A stretch of 64,000 nt of DNA from Sphingobium trunci (GTDB taxonomy: Bacteria; Pseudomonadota; Alphaproteobacteria; Sphingomonadales; Sphingomonadaceae). Below are positions 24,885-34,089 of this stretch, piece by piece. A program made the translations under genes and the position numbers. The notes beneath the pieces are model-generated. The model worked only from the letters and a program-made list of their open reading frames with translations. It was not told the origin of the DNA and made no database searches. Position 1 is the stretch's first letter. Each line of letters starts with the position of its first letter. The stretch spans positions 1 to 64,000 of the forward strand of contig NZ_JAKUJY010000009.1 of the NCBI RefSeq assembly GCF_022664535.1, written 5' to 3'.

Positions 24885-25604
24885 TCAGGCCCAGAGGTCG
24901 CCCAGGAAATCGGCCATGGAGCGGAAGCTGCGGCGGTCGGCGTCGGGCTGATAGGCAAGGCCCCTTTCCGGCATTTTGGCATCATGGTCGGTGAAGGCGT
25001 GGCCGGTATGGCCGTAGGCGTGAATCTGCCAGTCGCAGCCTGCCTCCGTCAGTTCCTTCGCCAGCGCGACGGCCGCGTCCGGCGGGGCGATCGGGTCGTC
25101 CCAGCCATGGCAGACCAGCAGCTTCGCGCTGATGGCCGCAGAGGGGAAGGGTGGGGCGTCGTACACGCCGTGGAAGCTGACGCCGCCTGCGATGTCCGCG
25201 CCGCTGCGGGCGAGGTCGAGCACGCATTTGCCGCCGAAGCAGAAGCCGATCGCGGCGGTGCGGCCCTGATCGCTTTCGTCGAGCGATTTCAGCAGCGCAT
25301 GGGCGGCGTTGGCGCGGTCGCGTAGCAGAGCGCGGTCGGCGTTCAGTTCCGCCATGTAGCGGCCCATGTCGGGATCGGCGCGGGTGGTGCGCCGGCCCTG
25401 GCCGAACATGTCGGCGACCAGCACGGCATAGCCCAGTGCGGCTACCCTTTCGGCATAGGCGAAATCGGCTTCCTTGGTGCCCAGCACATTGGGGAAGAGC
25501 AGGATGCCGGGGCGAGGGGCGGGGGCGGCATCGTCGAACACCGCCATGCTTTCGAAGGTTCCGCCCGGCCCTTCATGGACGGTGATGCGGCGAGTGATGC
25601 TCAT
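24885..25604 (-). CDS. Dienelactone hydrolase family protein
   Basis: A 239-aa alpha/beta hydrolase of the DLH family. The nucleophile motif is GFCFGGKC with Cys, not Ser, at the elbow, as in carboxymethylenebutenolidase; the Asp (HGWDDPIAPPD) and His (YGHTGHAF) complete the triad. The segment GILLFPNVLGTKEADFAYAERVAALGYAVLVADMFGQ is characteristic. It may act in lactone hydrolysis of an aromatic-degradation route, but no other such gene is close, so the substrate is open. It stands alone between the interspersed element and prmA, reading left. Confidence 0.92.
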   Translation of the reverse strand: MSITRRITVHEGPGGTFESMAVFDDAAPAPRPGILLFPNVLGTKEADFAYAERVAALGYAVLVADMFGQGRRTTRADPDMGRYMAELNADRALLRDRANAAHALLKSLDESDQGRTAAIGFCFGGKCVLDLARSGADIAGGVSFHGVYDAPPFPSAAISAKLLVCHGWDDPIAPPDAAVALAKELTEAGCDWQIHAYGHTGHAFTDHDAKMPERGLAYQPDADRRSFRSMADFLGDLWA

Positions 25605-25658
25605 GGACGGCTCCTTGTGGAAAGGGAGAGGATTGCCAGGGCTGAATGTCGATCGGCC

Positions 25659-26762
25659 CTAGATGCTGCCATGGCCGGGCGCCTCGCCCCGCGCATTGCC
25701 GTCGATGCGCCGGGGGCGCTTCCAGCCGATCTGCGGGCGCTTGCGCAGGCGAAGCGTCGGCCAGTCGCCGCGGTCGGTGCGTTCGGCCAGGCGCATGCCC
25801 TGGGCGCGATAGGCGGCCAGCACCGCGTCGGCCTGTTCGCGCAGCAGCCCGGCGAGGAGGATCGTGCCGCCTTCCTCCACCAGCGCGCAGAGCGACGGGG
25901 CGAGTTCGATCAGCGGCCCCGCCAGGATATTGGCGATCAAGAGATCATAGGGCGCGCGGGTGACGATGGCGGGATGGTCCACGCCCGCCGCCGTGTAGAG
26001 CGTGAGCTGGCCCTGACCCTTGCCCAGGGGAATGGCGTTGGCGGCGGCATTTTCCGCGCTGATCCCGACGGCGACGGGATCGATATCCGACGCGGTCGCA
26101 TAGGCATGGGGCCAGAGGTTCAGCGCCGCGAAGGCGAGCAGGCCGGTGCCGGTGCCGATGTCCGCGACATTGCCGAATCGCATGCCGATCCGCCGCATCC
26201 GGTCGAGCATCGTCAGGCAGCCTGCGGTGGTTTCATGCTGGCCCGTACCGAAGGCGCGGCTGGCCTCGATCAGGAAATTGACATGACCCGGCGGCTGCGG
26301 ATCGCTGGCGAGGTTGCGGACATGGAAGCGCCCGGCGGTGACGGGTTCCAGCCCCTGCTGGCTGAGCGTCACCCAATCCTCGTCGGGAAGCTGCTCCACC
26401 TGCGGCTTGACCCCCGCGGCGCTGGGGACGAGCGTGCGCAACAGCTTGATCGCCGCCGGGCTGGGCCGCCCCTCGAAATAGGCGTCGAGGCGCCATCTGT
26501 CCTGCCCGCTTCCTTCGTCGCCACCCGGCTCCGCCTCGCTGGTCATCAGCACGGGTGGGCGGTCCATCAGCGCGAAGGCGGCAATGTCGCCGTCCAGTGC
26601 CTCGGCTTCGGCGCGGGTGCAGGGCAGGGTGACTTTCCAGCTCTGGGCCCTGGCGCCGGTTTCGCCGGTCAGGTCGTCATCCGGGTTGGGGGCCTGGATC
26701 GTGGCCGGGGTGGGGGTCTGGGGAGCGGCGTCCTGGGAGGCGGGGGTGACTTCGTCGATCAT
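25659..26762 (-). CDS. prmA: Ribosomal protein L11 methyltransferase
   Basis: A 367-aa PrmA-type SAM methyltransferase that trimethylates L11. The C-terminal Rossmann domain carries FGTGQHETT, ADIGTGTGLLAFAAL (SAM loop) and IANILAGPLIELAPSL. The N-terminus has a non-conserved 40-residue Thr/Pro/Ala-rich extension (TPASQDAAPQTPTPATIQAP) beyond most family members, and the C-terminus has an Arg-rich tail ending in GEAPGHGSI. The stop codon falls inside a dispersed repeat motif (25642-25662). A start further in, near MDRPPVLM, is less likely since upstream residues are conserved in relatives. Confidence 0.93.
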   Translation of the reverse strand: MIDEVTPASQDAAPQTPTPATIQAPNPDDDLTGETGARAQSWKVTLPCTRAEAEALDGDIAAFALMDRPPVLMTSEAEPGGDEGSGQDRWRLDAYFEGRPSPAAIKLLRTLVPSAAGVKPQVEQLPDEDWVTLSQQGLEPVTAGRFHVRNLASDPQPPGHVNFLIEASRAFGTGQHETTAGCLTMLDRMRRIGMRFGNVADIGTGTGLLAFAALNLWPHAYATASDIDPVAVGISAENAAANAIPLGKGQGQLTLYTAAGVDHPAIVTRAPYDLLIANILAGPLIELAPSLCALVEEGGTILLAGLLREQADAVLAAYRAQGMRLAERTDRGDWPTLRLRKRPQIGWKRPRRIDGNARGEAPGHGSI

Positions 26763-26883
26763 GCCGCCGCCTTTAGACCTTTGGAGGTGGCAGGGGAAGC
26801 GGCCGGTCGGCGGGGCGGGGAAATGGTGCGCCCCCTGGTGCCCTCGCCACGACGCTGTCGCGCCGGGAGGGGCCAGACGGGCG

Positions 26884-28215
26884 TCAGGCGACCTGTTTGC
26901 CGAATTCGGAAGAGGCCATGCGCAGGCTGGAGAGCTTGCCCTCCACGCTCATGAAGCCCCGCTCGAGCTGGTCGATTTCGGAAGCGACGACTTCGGTGTC
27001 CTGACGGATCGCGCTGATGGTCGAGGACATGGAGTCGGCGGCGAGCGCGGTTTCGTCGACGGCGGCCGTGATCATCGTCACGGTCTGCGCCTGGGCGTCC
27101 ATGGCGTGGCGGATGCGCTCGGCGCTGGACTGGACTTCCCCCACCGTGTCGCGGATGCGTTCGTTGGTTTCCACCGATTGGCGGGTCGACGCCTGGATGT
27201 CGGCAATCTTCCCCGCAATCTCGTCCGTGGCGCGGGCGGTCTGGTTGGCGAGGCTCTTCACCTCCTGCGCGACCACCGCGAAGCCGCGTCCGGCATCGCC
27301 CGCGCGGGCGGCCTCGATCGTGGCGTTGAGGGCGAGAAGGTTGGTCTGCCCGGCGATATCGCGGATCAGGCCAAGGATCGATTCGATCGATTTCGCATGT
27401 TCGGACAGCGTCGCCGACATGGCGACCGCATCCCCCGACTGGCGCGCGGCGCGCTGGGCGACCCCGGCGGCGCTTTCGACTTCGGTCCGGGCATCCTCGA
27501 TCGCGCGGATCAGCCCGGCGGAGGTGCGGGCCGCTTCGCGCATGGCAAGGGCCGACTGTTCGGCCGCGGCGGCGACTTCGGAGGCCTTGCCCAACATGCC
27601 GCGCGTGGCGGCGGAGGCGTCCTTCGCCTGTTCGCGCAGCGATTCGCCCAGTTGCGATGCGCCGTCAATCTCCCCCATGATCCGCTGTTCGAACATGGTG
27701 CTGAAACGCTGCCGCTCATTGCGCTGGGCTTCCGCCTCGTCGCCTGCGATCACATTGGCCATCAGGCCCGCGTCGGCCATGCCCGCCTGCGTCATGATAT
27801 GGACCAGGCGACGGCGTTCCGGACCGTCCGTCGTCCGTTCCCAGATCAGGTCGACCAGCTTTTCATTGGCGGCGGTGACCGGCACCAGGACGGCGCGCAG
27901 CGTGGCGCCGTGCTTGCGGGCGTGGCGCACGCAGGCGACCGAGGACATGGCCCATTCGCCCGCCTCGTAGAAGCCCAGCTTCTGGCGCACATATTCATGC
28001 GCCTCCGTCTCGATCTTCGCCAGCGTGGCCGGGTTCAGTTTCGACTTGAGGCCGGTCTGCTCGACATAGGAGTCGTAAAAGGTGCGGGCCGCCACATTGG
28101 CGCTGTCGCCCACGAGGTCGCGGACCTCGCGCAGGCCCCTTGCCAGCTCGCCATGGGCGTCGATTTCCCTCAGCATGGCGGCAATGGCGCTTCTGGGTGT
28201 GGCGGCTGAATTCAT
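26884..28215 (-). CDS. Soluble methyl-accepting chemotaxis protein, probable globin-type sensor
   Basis: A 443-aa receptor with no transmembrane helix. The N-terminal ~180 residues ([19 protein letters not shown] ... [27 protein letters not shown]) are all helical and look like a protoglobin-type sensor domain, with His in VRHARKHG as the candidate heme ligand; the heme assignment is tentative. The C-terminal half is a classic MCP signalling domain with the hairpin tip [21 protein letters not shown] and long coiled coils. It probably senses gas, redox or an intracellular ligand and signals to CheA. No che genes are in the window. It reads away from sdhC, with 218 bp between. Confidence 0.88.
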   Translation of the reverse strand: MNSAATPRSAIAAMLREIDAHGELARGLREVRDLVGDSANVAARTFYDSYVEQTGLKSKLNPATLAKIETEAHEYVRQKLGFYEAGEWAMSSVACVRHARKHGATLRAVLVPVTAANEKLVDLIWERTTDGPERRRLVHIMTQAGMADAGLMANVIAGDEAEAQRNERQRFSTMFEQRIMGEIDGASQLGESLREQAKDASAATRGMLGKASEVAAAAEQSALAMREAARTSAGLIRAIEDARTEVESAAGVAQRAARQSGDAVAMSATLSEHAKSIESILGLIRDIAGQTNLLALNATIEAARAGDAGRGFAVVAQEVKSLANQTARATDEIAGKIADIQASTRQSVETNERIRDTVGEVQSSAERIRHAMDAQAQTVTMITAAVDETALAADSMSSTISAIRQDTEVVASEIDQLERGFMSVEGKLSSLRMASSEFGKQVA

Positions 28216-28319
28216 GTGCGGCAGAACCCCAAATTTCTATCGTTGCTCCTTCGCCTGATAGCGCCATTTGGTTAACTACTTCTTAGAGACAAGTTCGTTG
28301 CGGGGAGGATGGCCGGGGT

Positions 28320-28363
28320 GCCGCCCCGTTCGTCCCACCCTTTCACCGCCCGAACGGGGCGGC
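28320..28363. promoter_or_regulatory. Strong hairpin in the MCP/sdhC intergenic region
   Basis: GCCGCCCCGTTCG (28320-28332) and CGAACGGGGCGGC (28351-28363) form a perfect 13-bp stem with an 18-bp loop, 71 bp before sdhC. It has no T-run. It could be a leader structure in the sdhCDA transcript or simply an extragenic palindrome; the flanking 218 bp hold no gene, and no -35/-10 is convincingly visible. Confidence 0.6.
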
Positions 28364-28433
28364 TTGCCCTGAGGGGCGTTCGTGCCTAAGGGGACGGGAC
28401 TCGAGGGACAAACATCAGGGACGTAGGGAAGAT

Positions 28434-28829
28434 ATGGCGCGAACCACGAGCCGGCCGCTCTCGCCGCATTTGACGATCTGGAAATGGGGGCCAGCCATGG
28501 CCGTTTCCATCATGCACCGCGTGACCGGCAACGGTCTGGCGACCGTGGGCGCATTGGGACTGGTCTGGTGGCTGATGGCCGCCGCATCCGGGCCGGAAGC
28601 CTATGCGACCTTCGTGAAGTGCGCCACTTCGCCCGTCGGCTATCTGGTGATGGCGGGATTGAGCTGGTTCTTCTTCCAGCATCTCTGCTCCGGCTTGCGC
28701 CATTTCGTGCTCGACATGGGCGCGGGCTATGAGCTGAAGAACAACAAGAGCTGGTCGGTGCTGACCTTCGTCTTCTCGACGCTCCTCACCATCGCCTTCT
28801 GGGCCGCGATCTGCACGGGGAAATTCTGA
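28434..28829 (+). CDS. sdhC: Succinate dehydrogenase cytochrome b556 subunit
   Basis: A 131-aa membrane subunit of complex II with three helices (about residues 25-48, 62-84, 105-127). Hallmarks are RPLSPHLTIWKWGPAMAVSIMHRVTG at the N-terminus, with the ubiquinone-site Ser and His, and HLCSGLRHFVLD containing the heme-ligand His. With SdhD it anchors the succinate:ubiquinone reductase in the inner membrane. sdhD starts in the stop codon (TGATG). First gene of sdhCDA. Confidence 0.97.
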   Translation: MARTTSRPLSPHLTIWKWGPAMAVSIMHRVTGNGLATVGALGLVWWLMAAASGPEAYATFVKCATSPVGYLVMAGLSWFFFQHLCSGLRHFVLDMGAGYELKNNKSWSVLTFVFSTLLTIAFWAAICTGKF

Positions 28830-29218
28830 TGGGAACCGGAACCGGAATCGGCCGCGTCCGTGGCCTGGGCTCGGCCCGTCACGGCGCGCATCACTGGCTG
28901 GCGCAGCGCTATACCGCCGTCGGCAACCTGGCTCTGGTGCTGTGGCTGCTGTTCAGCCTGATCGCCCTGCCGGGCCTCGACTATCAGAGCGTGCACAACT
29001 GGATCGCCCATCCGCTGGTCGCCGTGCCGCTGATGCTGATGATCGTCAGCATCTTCTGGCACCTGCGCCTGGGCATGCAGGTGATGCTGGAGGACTATGT
29101 CCATGACAAGGGCCTGGCCTTCCTCTCCATGCTGCTGCTGAACTTCTATGCCTTGGGCGGCGCGGCCGCGGGCGTCTTCGCGATCGCCAAGATCGCCTTC
29201 ACGGGGATCGTCAAATAA
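28829..29218 (+). CDS. sdhD: Succinate dehydrogenase hydrophobic membrane anchor subunit
   Basis: A 129-aa second anchor subunit with three helices (about residues 30-50, 60-85, 98-122). [20 protein letters not shown] and [19 protein letters not shown] are the family blocks, the His in the latter contributing to heme or quinone contacts. The start overlaps sdhC (TGATG) and its stop overlaps sdhA (TAATG), so translation is coupled across all three. Confidence 0.96.
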   Translation: MGTGTGIGRVRGLGSARHGAHHWLAQRYTAVGNLALVLWLLFSLIALPGLDYQSVHNWIAHPLVAVPLMLMIVSIFWHLRLGMQVMLEDYVHDKGLAFLSMLLLNFYALGGAAAGVFAIAKIAFTGIVK

Positions 29219-31020
29219 TGAGCGAAGCCTACAAGATCATCGACCACAGCTACGACACGGTCGTCGTGGGTGCTGGCGGCTCCGGTCTGCGCGCCACCAT
29301 GGGCAGCGCCGAGGCGGGTCTCAAGACCGCCTGCATCACCAAGCTGTTCCCGACCCGCAGCCACACCGTGGCGGCGCAGGGCGGCATCGCCGCGTCGCTG
29401 GGCAACAACTCGCCCGACCACTGGACCTGGCACATGTACGACACCGTCAAGGGGTCGGACTGGCTGGGCGACCAGGACGCGATCGAATATATGGTGCGCG
29501 AGGCGCCCGCGGCCGTGATCGAGCTGGAACATGCCGGCGTGCCGTTCAGCCGCAACGACAATGGCACCATCTACCAGCGGCCCTTCGGCGGCCACATGCA
29601 GAATATGGGCGCCGGGCCGCCGGTGCAGCGCACCTGCGCGGCGGCCGACCGCACCGGCCATGCCATGCTGCACGCGCTCTACCAGCAGTCGCTGAAATAT
29701 GACGCGGATTTCTACATCGAATATTTCGCCATCGACCTCATCATGGAAAATGGCGAATGCCGGGGCGTGATCGCCATCTGCATGGAAGATGGATCGATCC
29801 ACCGCTTCCGCAGTCATGCGGTCGTGCTGGCGACGGGCGGCTATGGCCGGGCCTATTTCTCCGCGACTTCGGCGCATAGCTGCACCGGCGACGGCGGCGG
29901 CATGGTGCTGCGCGCGGGGCTGCCGCTCCAGGATCTGGAGTTCGTGCAGTTCCACCCGACCGGCATCTACGGCGCGGGCGTGCTCATCACCGAAGGCGCG
30001 CGCGGCGAGGGCGGCTATCTCACCAACTCCGAGGGCGAGCGCTTCATGGAGCGCTATGCCCCGTCGGCGAAGGACCTGGCGTCGCGCGACGTCGTGTCGC
30101 GCTCGATGGCGATGGAGATGCGCGAAGGGCGTGGCGTGGGTCCGAACAAGGACCATATCTTCCTGCACCTCGACCATATCGATCCCAAGGTGCTGGCCGA
30201 GCGCCTGCCGGGCATCACCGAGAGCGGCAAGATCTTCGCGGGCGTCGACCTGACCCGTCAGCCGCTGCCGGTGACGCCGACCGTCCACTACAATATGGGC
30301 GGCATCCCCTGTAACTATCATGGGCAGGTGGTGACGAAGGTCGGCGACGATCCGGAAGTCGTGGTGCCGGGCCTCTATGCGGTCGGCGAAGCGGCCTGCG
30401 TGTCGGTGCATGGCGCGAACCGCCTGGGCTCCAACTCGCTGATCGACCTTGTCGTTTTCGGCCGCGCGACCGGCCTGCACCTCAAGGAAACGATCAAGCC
30501 CAACGGATCGCATCGTCCGCTGCCCCAGGATTCGGCCGATCTGGCGCTGGGGCGCCTGGATCACTACCGCAACGCCAAGGGCGGATCGCCGACGGCGAAG
30601 ATCCGCCTGGAAATGCAGCACACCATGCAGAAGCATGCCGCCGTGTTCCGCGACAGCGCGCTGCTGGCCGAGGGCGTCACCAAGATGGCGCAGGTCAATG
30701 CCAGCATGCAGGATGTGGGCGTGTCCGACCGCTCGCTGATCTGGAACACCGACCTCATCGAAACGCTGGAGCTGGACAATCTGATGAGCCAGGCGGTCTG
30801 CACCATGGTCAGCGCGGAAAACCGCAAGGAAAGCCGCGGCGCGCATGCGCATGAGGATTTCCCGAACCGCGACGACGAGAACTGGATGAAGCACACCGTC
30901 AGCTGGTTCGAGGGCTGGGGCGGCAAGAGCGGCAAGGTGACGCTCGATTACCGTCCGGTGCACGATTACACGCTGACCGACGAGGCGGAATATATCAAGC
31001 CGAAGGCGCGCGTTTACTGA
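29218..31020 (+). CDS. sdhA: Succinate dehydrogenase flavoprotein subunit
   Basis: A 600-aa flavoprotein of complex II. The FAD fold [20 protein letters not shown] opens the protein; [18 protein letters not shown] contains the His for covalent FAD, and [24 protein letters not shown] with [18 protein letters not shown] form the active site. Complete and of normal length. The iron-sulfur subunit SdhB, expected directly downstream, is not here: a terminator, an interspersed repeat and the foreign two-gene island follow instead. Confidence 0.97.
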   Translation: MSEAYKIIDHSYDTVVVGAGGSGLRATMGSAEAGLKTACITKLFPTRSHTVAAQGGIAASLGNNSPDHWTWHMYDTVKGSDWLGDQDAIEYMVREAPAAVIELEHAGVPFSRNDNGTIYQRPFGGHMQNMGAGPPVQRTCAAADRTGHAMLHALYQQSLKYDADFYIEYFAIDLIMENGECRGVIAICMEDGSIHRFRSHAVVLATGGYGRAYFSATSAHSCTGDGGGMVLRAGLPLQDLEFVQFHPTGIYGAGVLITEGARGEGGYLTNSEGERFMERYAPSAKDLASRDVVSRSMAMEMREGRGVGPNKDHIFLHLDHIDPKVLAERLPGITESGKIFAGVDLTRQPLPVTPTVHYNMGGIPCNYHGQVVTKVGDDPEVVVPGLYAVGEAACVSVHGANRLGSNSLIDLVVFGRATGLHLKETIKPNGSHRPLPQDSADLALGRLDHYRNAKGGSPTAKIRLEMQHTMQKHAAVFRDSALLAEGVTKMAQVNASMQDVGVSDRSLIWNTDLIETLELDNLMSQAVCTMVSAENRKESRGAHAHEDFPNRDDENWMKHTVSWFEGWGGKSGKVTLDYRPVHDYTLTDEAEYIKPKARVY

Positions 31021-31045
31021 GGCGCGCTGTCAGCGAGACAAAGGG

Positions 31046-31075
31046 AAGGGCGGGCCGGAAGGTTCCGCCCTTTTT
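31046..31075 (+). terminator. Rho-independent terminator after sdhA
   Basis: AAGGGCGG (31046-31053) pairs with CCGCCCTT (31065-31072) around an 11-nt loop, followed by a T-run. It shows that sdhCDA transcription can end here, without an sdhB cistron. Confidence 0.8.
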
Positions 31076-31123
31076 CTTTCCTTTCAGCGCGGTCGCCGGC
31101 GTGACGCGATCCCGATAGGATTC

Positions 31124-31255
31124 GGGTGACACAAGTGACACGATGGAGGTACGGGAAACCGTCCTTTCCGGGTCTGGCTTCCAACGCATTATGTTAAATT
31201 TTCAAAGAGCCGGGTGGAGCCTAGCGTGGAGGGGGCATTGTAGGACAGCGGAAAA
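31124..31255 (+). repeat. Interspersed ~130-bp element, copy 3
   Basis: Opens GGGTGACACAAGTGACACGA, has GGGAAACC / CCTTTCC as central hairpin arms, TTCAAAGAGC at 31201-31210 and TGTAGGACAG at 31239-31248. It is the most divergent of the four at the right end. It stands exactly at the left border of the low-GC island, and the ~180 bp between it and the first island gene (31256-31436) hold no gene I can see. Confidence 0.82.
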
Positions 31256-31436
31256 TGACGGGCCTGTTCACGACCACCATATGGCGCTCAGATGGGCCTG
31301 TTGCTTTGTCACGAATGAGCGCAAGTTATAGTGGGACGATAGCGAAGCTTGGCCGGTAGCGGAATGTCGGGTTTAGGGTTGTAGGGTCGGTTTGCTGCCA
31401 CTCGCGATTAAGGCGTACGGAGGTTCCGCCATAACG

Positions 31437-31967
31437 TTAATTGGGGCTGTCGCGATATTCCTTATGGAACAGCGCATGGGCGCGCTTAACAACCATCAGC
31501 AGCGTCAGCAGGAAGTGCGCGTAGATAAACACCATCGCTGCCGGAATGACGCAGTTATCGAACGACCTGATGAACGACAGTAGCGAAAGCACTAACGCCA
31601 CGCAGCAAACGAGGATGAGATAGGACAAGTTGGCATTCAATTCGATGAGCAACGTCTTACGGTCGGCTAACGTATTAGCCAACGATGCCGCAACGCGCTT
31701 GTCCGAAGGCATTTCCCATTTCCGTTGGAAGATAGAAAACATTGCCACTTGGATATTCAATATCAAAGCGATGAAAATACCGAAGAATGTCACCGAAATA
31801 TTGTAAGCATTCGCATCAAGTTTCATCTGAAAATAGTATGAAGAAACCGCCGCAATGACAGGAACTATGTAAAATATCGCAACGTCGGATAATGACGCAC
31901 TATTTCTCCTGCTATCATACAGGGTTTCGAAGTGATCCCTCACTATAGATGAAACGTTGATCTTCAT
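31437..31967 (-). CDS. Four-helix membrane protein of unknown function (island)
   Basis: A 176-aa protein not recognised. Helices are predicted at about residues 27-48, 56-80, 112-134 and 138-160 (VAIFYIVPVIAAVSSYYF, FFGIFIALILNIQVAMFSIF, LIVCC-like, FIYAHFLLTLLMVV), with a charged N-terminus and a loop of acidic and basic residues. It begins two bases after the stop of the 304-aa gene, so it is the second gene of that operon. Codon use is AT-richer than all neighbours, and the A/T-rich border at its start marks a transferred piece. Membrane effector of a defence or stress module is a plausible guess only. Confidence 0.75.
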   Translation of the reverse strand: MKINVSSIVRDHFETLYDSRRNSASLSDVAIFYIVPVIAAVSSYYFQMKLDANAYNISVTFFGIFIALILNIQVAMFSIFQRKWEMPSDKRVAASLANTLADRKTLLIELNANLSYLILVCCVALVLSLLSFIRSFDNCVIPAAMVFIYAHFLLTLLMVVKRAHALFHKEYRDSPN

Positions 31968-31969
31968 AA

Positions 31970-32884
31970 TTATTTATTAGTCAAAACTTCGTAGAAATCC
32001 AACAATATTTTATCGCATTGCTTCGTCAAAGATTCAAATGTTGGATGGCCGTCCGCGCCACGAACTATGTCTTCGGTAATGTCGATAACGCCTGCATTTG
32101 AATCGCTGCCGAATACGCCAACGGGACGATACTTCCCGCCAATTTTTACGTCGGCGTAAACTTCAGAAAATTCGATACCATCATGTAGAACTAATCCAGC
32201 ATCGTTCTTCCTCAACGCTCCGGTTACCTCTCTGAACGATCCGAGTATCTTGTTGCGGTTCGTGGACATGCTAATTTCGAAATTCACTTTGTCCGGCACT
32301 CGCCTGCCAAGGAAGCGGTCGGTCACGTCTTGCGGCGCATTGCGTTTTATGAGGCGAAGCCGCCTCACGGGCGCTTTGCTGTAGAGACTGCTACCTTCGC
32401 TTGGCAGCAGCTTCCGAAATTTCAGGATATAGCCGGGGTTGATCGCGGCAAATTCCTCTTGGGCCTGATCCATGACGAGTTTGATGCACGACCGGCCTTG
32501 GAACGACTGAAACGCGGCGAAACAAAGGTCGGCGCCTTCCGGCCTCCAATACTCGTAAAAGAGCGGGATTTCTTCAATGTCATCGACTTTACGGCGATAA
32601 TTTTTCGCCTTCGTTTTGCTATCTACGAAATTGCTTTCAAAGCCAAACGTGCCGTAGTGCGTGTAACCTCGACTGCTGCCTTCGCCATCGCCTTCGCGTT
32701 CTTCGAAATACCAGCTTCGTTCCTTTTCGTCGTTCTGGACGACGGCGGCATGGCCAGCGACAAAATTCGTGAAAAACTGCGACGGTTTGACATTAAATTC
32801 GTCAGCGTCGAACGACAGTACGGCCTTGTCGCCCTTTTTGTGGGCCGTCACCAAATAACCCCGTATGCCAATCGCACTCGCCAT
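31970..32884 (-). CDS. Uncharacterised 304-aa protein (island, first gene)
   Basis: A 304-aa soluble protein, not assigned by me to a named family. Visible features are an N-terminal basic segment (LVTAHKKGDKAVLSFDADEF), YFEEREGDGEGSSRGYTHYGTFGFESNF, FYEYWRPEGADLCFAAFQSFQGRSC, then RRLRLIKRNAPQ and a beta-rich C-terminal half. No signal peptide or membrane helix, no nuclease, ATPase or Walker motif. A GGGGGTG site precedes the start. It is followed 2 bp later by the membrane protein. It lies in low-GC DNA between sdhA and aat, and its companion suggests a sensor/effector pair, such as an anti-phage module; that is inference. Confidence 0.75.
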   Translation of the reverse strand: MASAIGIRGYLVTAHKKGDKAVLSFDADEFNVKPSQFFTNFVAGHAAVVQNDEKERSWYFEEREGDGEGSSRGYTHYGTFGFESNFVDSKTKAKNYRRKVDDIEEIPLFYEYWRPEGADLCFAAFQSFQGRSCIKLVMDQAQEEFAAINPGYILKFRKLLPSEGSSLYSKAPVRRLRLIKRNAPQDVTDRFLGRRVPDKVNFEISMSTNRNKILGSFREVTGALRKNDAGLVLHDGIEFSEVYADVKIGGKYRPVGVFGSDSNAGVIDITEDIVRGADGHPTFESLTKQCDKILLDFYEVLTNK

Positions 32885-33333
32885 TCCGACACCCCCGTTT
32901 CGTTCTCCGCATCAAAGCAAGAGACGACGACAAGTTCAACGAACGTTTCGACCATAATGCTGACGATGATCGCGAGGGCGACTTCGCGGTGGACGCCGTT
33001 TGGGCTAGGCTGCGGTGCCCACAACGGGGCCTCCTATGATGGACGGTATGTTGGTCAATGCTCAACACGTGGGCAATAATCGACGCCTTTTCGCCATTTC
33101 ATAGCAGACTTCGGCTTCGCTCAACAGCGTTCTCTCTTTTCAGCTGTGTCCGCTTTGCGGGCGAGGTTCTGTAGTCACCTACGTCTGAAGGTGGCGCATA
33201 CCGGTCGGGAAGACTGCTAACCTGAACCCCCCGCTTTCCACTCATTCCGGCTATTTCCGCCTTTGTCGGGATGGCTGCGGGGCGTGAAAGTCCCACTGGC
33301 GCGGCACCCCTTCCCGCGTTAAGTCTTTCGTTG
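32885..33333. other. 449-bp gap at the right edge of the island
   Basis: This stretch joins the island to aat. The first ~120 bp share the low GC of the island and would hold its minus-strand promoter; from about 33090 the composition returns to that of the host chromosome. Open frames here (for example minus-strand 33099-33296) have no recognisable similarity and an uneven codon bias, so I do not call them. No tRNA, integrase, direct repeat flanking the island or att site is apparent. Confidence 0.6.
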
Positions 33334-34089
33334 ATGACGATTGATCCGCTGGTCCTGCTGCAGGCCTATGCCATCGGTGTGTTTCCGATGTCCGATGACC
33401 GTGAGGCGGACGAGGTTTACTGGATCGAGCCGAAGCGGCGTGCGATCATGCCGCTGGATGGCTTCCATATCTCGCATTCGCTGGCCAAGACCATCCGGCG
33501 CGAGCAGTTCCGCGTCACCGCCAATCGCGATTTCGGCGGGATCGTCCGGCTCTGCGCCGAGGCGGCGCCGGACCGGCCCTCGACCTGGATCAACCATCCG
33601 ATCGAGCGCGCCTACCGGCATCTGCATGAGATCGGCTTCGCCCACAGCGTCGAGGTGTGGGAAGGCGAGGAGCTGGTTGGCGGGCTCTATGGCGTGGCGC
33701 TGGGGCGGGCGTTCTTCGGCGAGAGCATGGTGTCGCGGCGGACCGACGCGTCGAAAGTGGCCCTGGCCTGGCTGACGGCGCGGATGCGCTTCGGCGGCTT
33801 CACCCTGCTCGACTGCCAGTTCATGACCGACCATCTGCGATCGCTGGGCGCGATCGAGATCAGCCAGCGCGACTATCTTCAGTCCTTGTCGGGCGTGCTC
33901 GACGGCGTGGCGCTGGGGGCCGGGCGGGCCGTGCTCACCGGTGGATCGGGTATCTGGGCGGAACTGGCGTTTTCGCCGCTCGCGGGCGATCCGCCGGCGG
34001 CGGGCGCGTCGCCCTTGTCGCCCAGCTTCACCGTGTCGGGGCCGGTTTCGGGCCAGGACATCGTGCAGCTTCTGACCCAGACGTCGTAG
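33334..34089 (+). CDS. aat: Leucyl/phenylalanyl-tRNA-protein transferase
   Basis: A 251-aa Aat that adds Leu or Phe to proteins with N-terminal Arg or Lys, marking them for ClpS/ClpAP degradation (N-degron pathway). The opening LLQAYAIGVFPMSDDREADEVYWIEPKRRAIMPLDGFH and GVALGRAFFGESMVSR, TLLDCQFMTDHLRSLGA are the family blocks. The last ~40 residues, PLAGDPPAAGASPLSPSF... QLLTQTS, extend beyond the core and overlap the convergent DUF2155 gene by 211 bp. ATG 33334 is preferred over an upstream frame into the island edge. Confidence 0.95.
   Translation: MTIDPLVLLQAYAIGVFPMSDDREADEVYWIEPKRRAIMPLDGFHISHSLAKTIRREQFRVTANRDFGGIVRLCAEAAPDRPSTWINHPIERAYRHLHEIGFAHSVEVWEGEELVGGLYGVALGRAFFGESMVSRRTDASKVALAWLTARMRFGGFTLLDCQFMTDHLRSLGAIEISQRDYLQSLSGVLDGVALGAGRAVLTGGSGIWAELAFSPLAGDPPAAGASPLSPSFTVSGPVSGQDIVQLLTQTS

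Noticed and set aside
31437..32884. Kiwa (kwaA-kwaB) assignment for the island
   Set aside because: Size and membrane/soluble pairing are similar, but the order is reversed and I could not match the 304-aa protein to the KwaB (DUF4868) pattern.
33099..33296. 65-aa minus-strand ORF at the right edge of the island
   Set aside because: No ribosome site, no recognisable domain and composition like noncoding flank.
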